From positions 1 to 40,200 of the forward strand of contig CAJOEX010000017.1 of NCBI GenBank assembly GCA_905233415.1: 40,200 nucleotides of DNA, given 5' to 3'. Every line of letters starts with the position of its first letter. Position 1 is the first letter of the stretch. Below are positions 35,269-40,200 of the stretch, one piece after another. A model generated the notes under the pieces. That model had not been told where the DNA came from, made no database searches, and worked only from the letters and a program-made list of their open reading frames with translations. Made by a program: the position numbers and the translations under genes. Source of the stretch: Paludibacteraceae bacterium (GTDB lineage: Bacteria > Bacteroidota > Bacteroidia > Bacteroidales > Paludibacteraceae).

Positions 35269-37277
35269 TTATTTATATACGGCATAATAGTCGGCATCGG
35301 CATTGACGGCACTGCCGGCAGAAATGAGGTCAGGTGCCTCTGCACCGGTATAGTGCTCGGTTGCGATCCAGCCGTAGAACGGTTTGCCGTCATTGTCTTC
35401 GGGTATCTCTGTCGGTAACGTTAAGGAATCGCCTTCCGTATAGGTTTGTACGTACTCACCGCCGCAATAGTGCCACGTCACGTTGTGATTTACGGGTATA
35501 GGCATCGCTTCCACAAGAATCGTCACATCGCTCGTTACGTTCTCAATGACAAACTCGTTCGTTGCGGCATCATACGTAAAGCCTTCGCCATACACAAGGT
35601 CGTTACCCACACCCATTTCTACCAGCCAACAATCTGGGTTATCCAAGAGATATCCGGTTTCCGGGGTAATAATCAGACGCAAGGTTTCACCAATCAGACC
35701 TGAGCCGCTTGCAGCAGAAACAGTACAATGCGTGGCATCCACCTCATACTCATAGGTCGGCAGACCACCGTTGTACTTAAAGGTCACATTCCCGCCGATG
35801 ACTTGAATCTCCGTCAGCTCGTGACCGGTAATGGGGGTATACGAACGTTTGTTCGTTGCTCCAGGGAACGGATCTCTGTTGCCGTTGCGCGTTATTTTCC
35901 CATTACTGTCGCGAAATGTTCCTACTTTTGAACCGCCATCTGCCGGAACGACCGAGTGCAACGGATAACCTGAAGTGCTCGTATTGTTGGGTCTATTACC
36001 CGACCACGCACTTGAATTGAATTTGATCTTCCACACCAACATGCCCGGACCGGGAAGGAAGGAGTCCCAACCGATCAATTGGCGGTTCTCCAAGTAATAC
36101 ACTTCGCCTGAAGTAGTCGGAGTCTGCAGTTTATTGGAAGAGTTGACTTGATATGCCACATAACCCTCTGTACCGTTAGGCTTGAGGACGATATTTTGGG
36201 GATCTGTACCAATATTTATTGGCGTATTCCAACCAAAGAAATACTTCTGCCAAGGGTCGTAGTTGGGCACGCAGTGACCTTCTCCGTTATAACAACCGCC
36301 ATCCATCAAACTCCACTGATATGGTGTTTTGGTGTTACTGTCTGATTGAGTATCGTACAGATCCGGCAAGCCCATCACATGACTGAACTCATGGCAAAGG
36401 GTACCGATACCGCATAATTCTATTTCACCGGTATCCCAGTTTTCTGCTATTTCACCGGCGCAGGCATAGTTATCAATTGTTTTGCCATCTAACTTACGGT
36501 TATTGGAAGAATATGTGCAATTACCCCAAGAATATGCGGAACTGAGCGTCCAATTGTGCGGCCAAATTTGGTCAGTCACGCCGGTAGAAGCCTGTTCTTC
36601 GCCGGCATAAATGAGGAACACAAAATCCACATAGCCATCCTTGTCCGAATCATAGTCCGCAAAATTCAGTTCGGGGTACTGTTCGTTCGCCAAAATACAT
36701 GCTTCCATTACCGCATCTGCCGCATAGGCATCGGAGCCCGGGTCGCTCGCATCGGTATCTGCACCATAATGCGCCATATCCTGACTCAGGTCCAGAGGAC
36801 CAAATACATCTAATTGTGCGCGGCAGAACCATATTGCACACCGTTGTAGGTATTTACCGTACAGTTCGTTGAGTTGCACAGTTCGTCGAACACCTCCACG
36901 GTGTGTGCTACATCCATCTTCACATCCTTGAAATTTGCCAAGATAACTACACCCTTGGGGGCAAGATTAGGTGAGGTACCTACCGCCTTACGAATACCGG
37001 AAGTTTGATACATCGGGGACTCAAGGCGTCGCACACGGATATTCTCCGCGCTAGGACGCGGCTCGTCGGTCACGATAAACGTGCCGTCCTCTTGCATTTT
37101 CGCAATCTTGCCATCTGCGGTTTCCCAGAAATGGTAGAACTCGTCACCCACCAGACGGACAGAGACAGTCTGTCCGTCGGGGGTAACTTTGGTTTGCCAG
37201 CCACTTCGTGCCGGCACAGCAAATAATGTCGTAGCCACAAATAGGGCGGACATCAGTATGAGAAGATGCTTGTTCAT
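35269..37277 (-). pseudogene. M6 family metalloprotease, disrupted by deletion/frameshift
   Basis: The N-terminal part (37277 to ~36820) has a signal peptide (MNKHLLILMSALFVATTLFA), a propeptide-like region and LAPKGVVILANFKDV, the start of an M6 catalytic domain. This frame ends in NGVQYGSAAHN and TAG at 36810. The other frame carries QLDVFGPLDLSQDMAHYG, then the zinc motif LCHEFSHVMGLPDLYD and a long beta-rich C-terminus to 35269. Family members have ~15-20 residues (YFxDQSNGxYxPQF-like) where the frames meet near 36820, so a short segment is missing and the frame is shifted. M6 proteases are secreted peptidases. The gene sits between the phosphomutase (10-nt gap) and the nuclease (20-nt gap). 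Confidence 0.85.
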
Positions 37278-37287
37278 TAAAAGTCAA

Positions 37288-39026
37288 TTATATTCCGAGA
37301 CTCTTCTTGATATCAGGTATGCGGGCTTCAGCCGCAGCAGTAGCTGCTTCATAGTCCTGCGGGGTCTTCATCTCTGCGGGGATTTCGAAGTAGAACTTAA
37401 TCTTCGGCTCTGTTCCGGAAGGACGAACGCTGACTTTGAGACCACCTTCGGTGAAGTATTGCAGTACATTTGATTTTGCGCCCAATGCCATTACGATGGG
37501 CTTCTCTTCCCACTTGCCGTTGACAAGGTTGCGCTCGATGAGTTGTTGGAAGTCTTTCGTGCGAACGACTTTCTCTCCAGCGATTTCCTCTACGGGGTGC
37601 TCGCGGTAGTTCACCATCATCTGTGCGATCTCTTCCGCACCTGTCTTACCCGGGCGAACGACGTTAATGGTATTCTCGCGTTGGAAGCCATATTCCATGT
37701 AGATATTCATCAGGTACTCGTACAATGTCATACCGTTATCTTTCGCATACGCAGCGATTTCGCAAATGAGGCAGATAGCCGAAGGCGAACATTTATCGCG
37801 TACTTTGTCGTAAGCCATATAACCGAAGGACTCTTCGCCGCCGCCTATAAACGTACGTTTGCCTTCCCACTCACGAATACGGTTTGCAATCCACTTAAAG
37901 CCGGTATATTCGTCTGTCAGGGTTACGCCTTGACGATCAGCGATCTTACGAATAAGTTCGGAGGTAACGATAGTCTTCACAATATACATATCATCGCGCA
38001 TCTTGCCCAGACGCTTCATATTATTGATGATATAGTAGTTGTACATGATGTTCGTTTGGTTACCGTTGATGATCACCCATTCGCCCTTGTCGTTGCGGCA
38101 AACGATAGCGATACGGTCTGCATCGGGGTCAGAAGCGATTACAAGGTCTGCGCCAAGTTTCGTTCCAAGTGCCATACCCATGGTCATAGCTTCTGCGTTC
38201 TCGGGGTTCGGGGACACAACTGTCGGGAAGTTGCCGTCAATTACCATCTGCTCAGGCACTACATGGATGTTCTGGAATCCCCAACTGCGCAAGCACATCG
38301 GTACAATCTGACGTCCTGCTCCGTGCATAGGTGTATAAACGATGTTGAGGTCTTTCTGACGAAGGATAGAGTCTTGATCAATCATGACCGACTTAACAGC
38401 CATCATGTAGTCATAGTCCATCTCACCGCCGATGATCTCGATAAGGTCCTTATTGCCACCGGTCTTCACATCTTCCATGCGCACTTTGTTGACTTCGTCA
38501 ATGATACCCTTGTCGTGCGGCATAAGCACTTGTGAACCATCTTCCCAATATGCTTTGTAGCCGTTGTACTCTTTGGGGTTATGTGAAGCTGTAACGTTCA
38601 CACCGCCTTGGCAATGGAGTTCACGGATTGCAAAGGATACTTCGGGAGTCGGACGCAGGGACTCGAAGAGATATACTTTAATGCCGTTAGCAGCAAATAC
38701 GTCTGCGCAGGTTTCTGCGAAGAGACGTCCGTTGTTACGGCAGTCGTGACCGATCACTACGCTGACAGGGGTATTGGGGCGAAGGGTTTTGAAGCCGCCT
38801 TCTTTAGCCACCTTCAGCAGGTAGTTGGCATAGCCCTGTGTAGCTTGTGCCACAATGTACTTATTCATACGGTTCGTACCGGGACCCATAATTCCGCGGA
38901 GTCGATGAGTTCGGTTTTGTCCTCTGCTTCCATCATTTGTTTCACTTGTGCGCGGGTTTCCGCGTCAAACGGCTCGCGAGTCCAAGTCTCTGCGACAGCC
39001 ATGATTTGTTTTAATTCGTCGTTCAT
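37288..39026 (-). CDS. Phospho-sugar mutase (phosphoglucomutase/phosphomannomutase), frameshifted near the N-terminus
   Basis: The start is the ATG at 39024-39026 (MNDELKQIMAVAETWTREPF). This frame reads to EDKTELIDS and is then lost near 38896. The next frame resumes GIMGPGTNRMNKYIVAQATQ and continues complete to 37288. Family members have FYxxLEFGTGGLR between IDS and GIMG, so about 37 nt are missing. Functional motifs remain: NVTASHNPKEYNGYKAYW with the phosphoserine, SDPDADRIAI (metal loop), GGGEESFGYMAYD (sugar loop) and RPSGTEPKIKFYFE (phosphate loop). It interconverts hexose 1- and 6-phosphates. Without the deletion it would have ~590 residues, typical for Bacteroidetes enzymes. An assembly error is plausible. 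Confidence 0.9.
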
Positions 39027-39030
39027 GGTA

Positions 39031-39057
39031 ATTTACGATTTTATTATTTACGATTTA
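39031..39057. repeat. Duplicate ATTTACGATTT upstream of the phosphomutase
   Basis: ATTTACGATTT occurs at 39031-39041 and 39047-39057 in the A/T-rich 56-nt gap between the surface-protein gene and the phosphomutase. No consensus promoter is seen here. Confidence 0.6.
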
Positions 39058-39082
39058 ATTATTTATTTTATCATTTTGATAT

Positions 39083-40200
39083 TTAGTTATCTTTTACGAG
39101 GCGGACGGAATAGGCATAACTGCGGGAGTTAGAGGCGTAGATATAGAAACCGCTTCCCTGACAGCCGATTGAGCGGGCGTTGCCTTCATAGTTTTGGCAA
39201 GCGGTGGAAGACCAGTAGCAGGCAAGCCAGTTGGCTCCATTCATATTCGTATACTGGCGTCTGCCGCCGCAAGGGAGAAATACCGCACCTGCAGCCTCCA
39301 TCATTTTCCATTCGTCCACGGTATATTTATTAACATCATGTATGCCGCTTTTAGCTTCGTAGGCATGCATGCCTTCGTTCCAGTTGATATCTGATTTAGC
39401 GGCAAAGGACGTAAACGTCAGACCGCCAGGCACTTCAAAGCCGTTGTCAGGCAGGATGACAATACCTTTCACATCGTCTATTGTAGCGGTGCTGACTAGG
39501 GCTGCGCCGCCATCCCTGTAATAGAGAATAAATGCCCATTCATCGGTAGTGAGGGTGCGCCACTGACCTTTTTTATTACCACCGTTGAGAATCGAGTTAT
39601 GCACTCCCCAATCCGCTTCGGCGTATGTGCCGGTTAGATTGTTATACGGATCGCCACCCGGGTAGTAATCCTCCGCTGACGCGCTGTAAGCCATTGGACT
39701 ATACTCGACAGCACCGCTGTTCCAACCCGATGTGCCCCAACCGAAGAGGTCTATCCAACCGCTATACTCGTCTCTTGCAATATCGCCGTTATTGCTCTTG
39801 ACTCCATTCTCATACACATTACCTTCCGCTTTGTCTCCGACAAACTCCCATTGTTGTCCTGCGAAACGCCAGGTCTTAGAAACGGCATGATACTGGAGGT
39901 TACCTTGTGAGAACACGATCGTTTTGCCGTCGTAATCAACGGAGAACGGCAGGGCTTTGAAATTATTGTTTATCGTTGCCGTGGCACTACCGCCGCCATC
40001 GCCGCCGCCCGGAGTATCGTCATCGTCGTCATCATCATCGTCGCCATCATCGTCATCATCGTCTCCGCCCGGTTTACCTCCATCACCAGTATCGTCTTCA
40101 GCGCCGCCTTCTTCGGGAGATTTACAGCCATCTTCGTCCGTAGCTTTGGTCGGAGTATAGGTGCAGTCGATCTCGACACCTTCGTCCAGATACATGTTAT
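39083..40200 (-). CDS. Surface protein with Asp-rich linker and FISUMP/DUF1566-like domain (5' end outside window)
   Basis: The frame is open to the right edge, so at least 370 C-terminal residues are seen. The visible N-terminal part has Thr/Lys-rich text (CTYTPTKATDEDGCKS) typical of InlB-like repeats, then a Gly/Asp/Pro linker with nine and six consecutive Asp residues. The rest (~75-370) begins FKALPFSVDYDGKTIVFSQG, contains WIDLFGWGTSGWNSGA, and ends with WLACYWSSTACQNYEG and RSYAYSVRLVKDN. The YWSST and VRLVK signatures are those of FISUMP/DUF1566-type major-paralogous domains in exported Bacteroidetes proteins. A surface-exposed or secreted role is inferred. No T9SS tail is seen. Confidence 0.75.
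   Translation of the reverse strand, partial: NMYLDEGVEIDCTYTPTKATDEDGCKSPEEGGAEDDTGDGGKPGGDDDDDDGDDDDDDDDDTPGGGDGGGSATATINNNFKALPFSVDYDGKTIVFSQGNLQYHAVSKTWRFAGQQWEFVGDKAEGNVYENGVKSNNGDIARDEYSGWIDLFGWGTSGWNSGAVEYSPMAYSASAEDYYPGGDPYNNLTGTYAEADWGVHNSILNGGNKKGQWRTLTTDEWAFILYYRDGGAALVSTATIDDVKGIVILPDNGFEVPGGLTFTSFAAKSDINWNEGMHAYEAKSGIHDVNKYTVDEWKMMEAAGAVFLPCGGRRQYTNMNGANWLACYWSSTACQNYEGNARSIGCQGSGFYIYASNSRSYAYSVRLVKDN
40016..40063 (-). repeat. GAT/GAC trinucleotide tract coding poly-Asp
   Basis: This is an uninterrupted Asp-codon tract apart from one Gly codon: nine Asp codons (40016-40042) and six (40046-40063). It codes a flexible acidic linker, possibly calcium-binding, and is likely to vary in length. 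Confidence 0.8.

Noticed and set aside
36810..36879. Programmed frameshift in the M6 gene
   Set aside because: There is no slippery heptamer at the junction, and conserved residues are missing, not merely out of frame; a deletion explains it better. The same holds for tuf and the phosphomutase.

Overview
The window looks like a chromosomal segment of an anaerobic, probably gut-associated member of the Bacteroidales. Four things point there. Promoters have the Bacteroidetes form (TTTG, about 20 nt, TAnnTTTG). A PorW/SprE-type type IX secretion lipoprotein is present together with cargo that carries C-terminal sorting tails. DUF4476, DUF5686 and DUF3467 proteins occur. The order tRNA cluster, tuf, trnW, secE, nusG, rplKAJL, rpoBC is typical of the phylum. 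I cannot name a genus. Every gene I support lies on the minus strand, so transcription runs from high to low coordinates.

Left end (1-3500) is accessory and partly decayed. It holds a broken Fic-like gene, an array of hairpin-forming palindromes around a small winged-helix gene (789-1247), and a DinD/Bro-N gene with an in-frame ochre codon that is bracketed by ~60-bp direct repeats. A 42-codon ORF and a secreted DUF4476 protein follow.

3600-18700 is a housekeeping and envelope region: tRNA-Pro, porW, tsaB, a secreted GH13 amylase, rfbC, a DUF5686 outer-membrane protein, an M49 peptidase, a nucleoside phosphorylase, DUF3467, a membrane glycosyltransferase and an SGNH-fold protein that has lost its catalytic residues. 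Spacing suggests two transcription units: SGNH through amylase, and tsaB-porW.

18866-32177 is the transcription/translation core: tRNA-Thr, Tyr, Gly, Thr, tuf, tRNA-Trp, secE, nusG, rplK, rplA, rplJ, rplL, rpoB, rpoC. A hairpin lies between rplL and rpoB and a strong terminator follows rpoC.

32247-40200 holds cell-surface and secreted functions: an endonuclease I-family nuclease, an M6 metalloprotease, a phospho-sugar mutase, and a surface protein with an Asp-rich linker that runs off the right edge.

Three genes (tuf, the M6 protease, the phosphomutase) each show a short internal deletion with a frameshift. Because tuf is essential, assembly error should be excluded before any of them is called a pseudogene. 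The most novel-looking element is the five-copy palindrome family around the winged-helix gene; the most notable protein is the SGNH pseudoenzyme.
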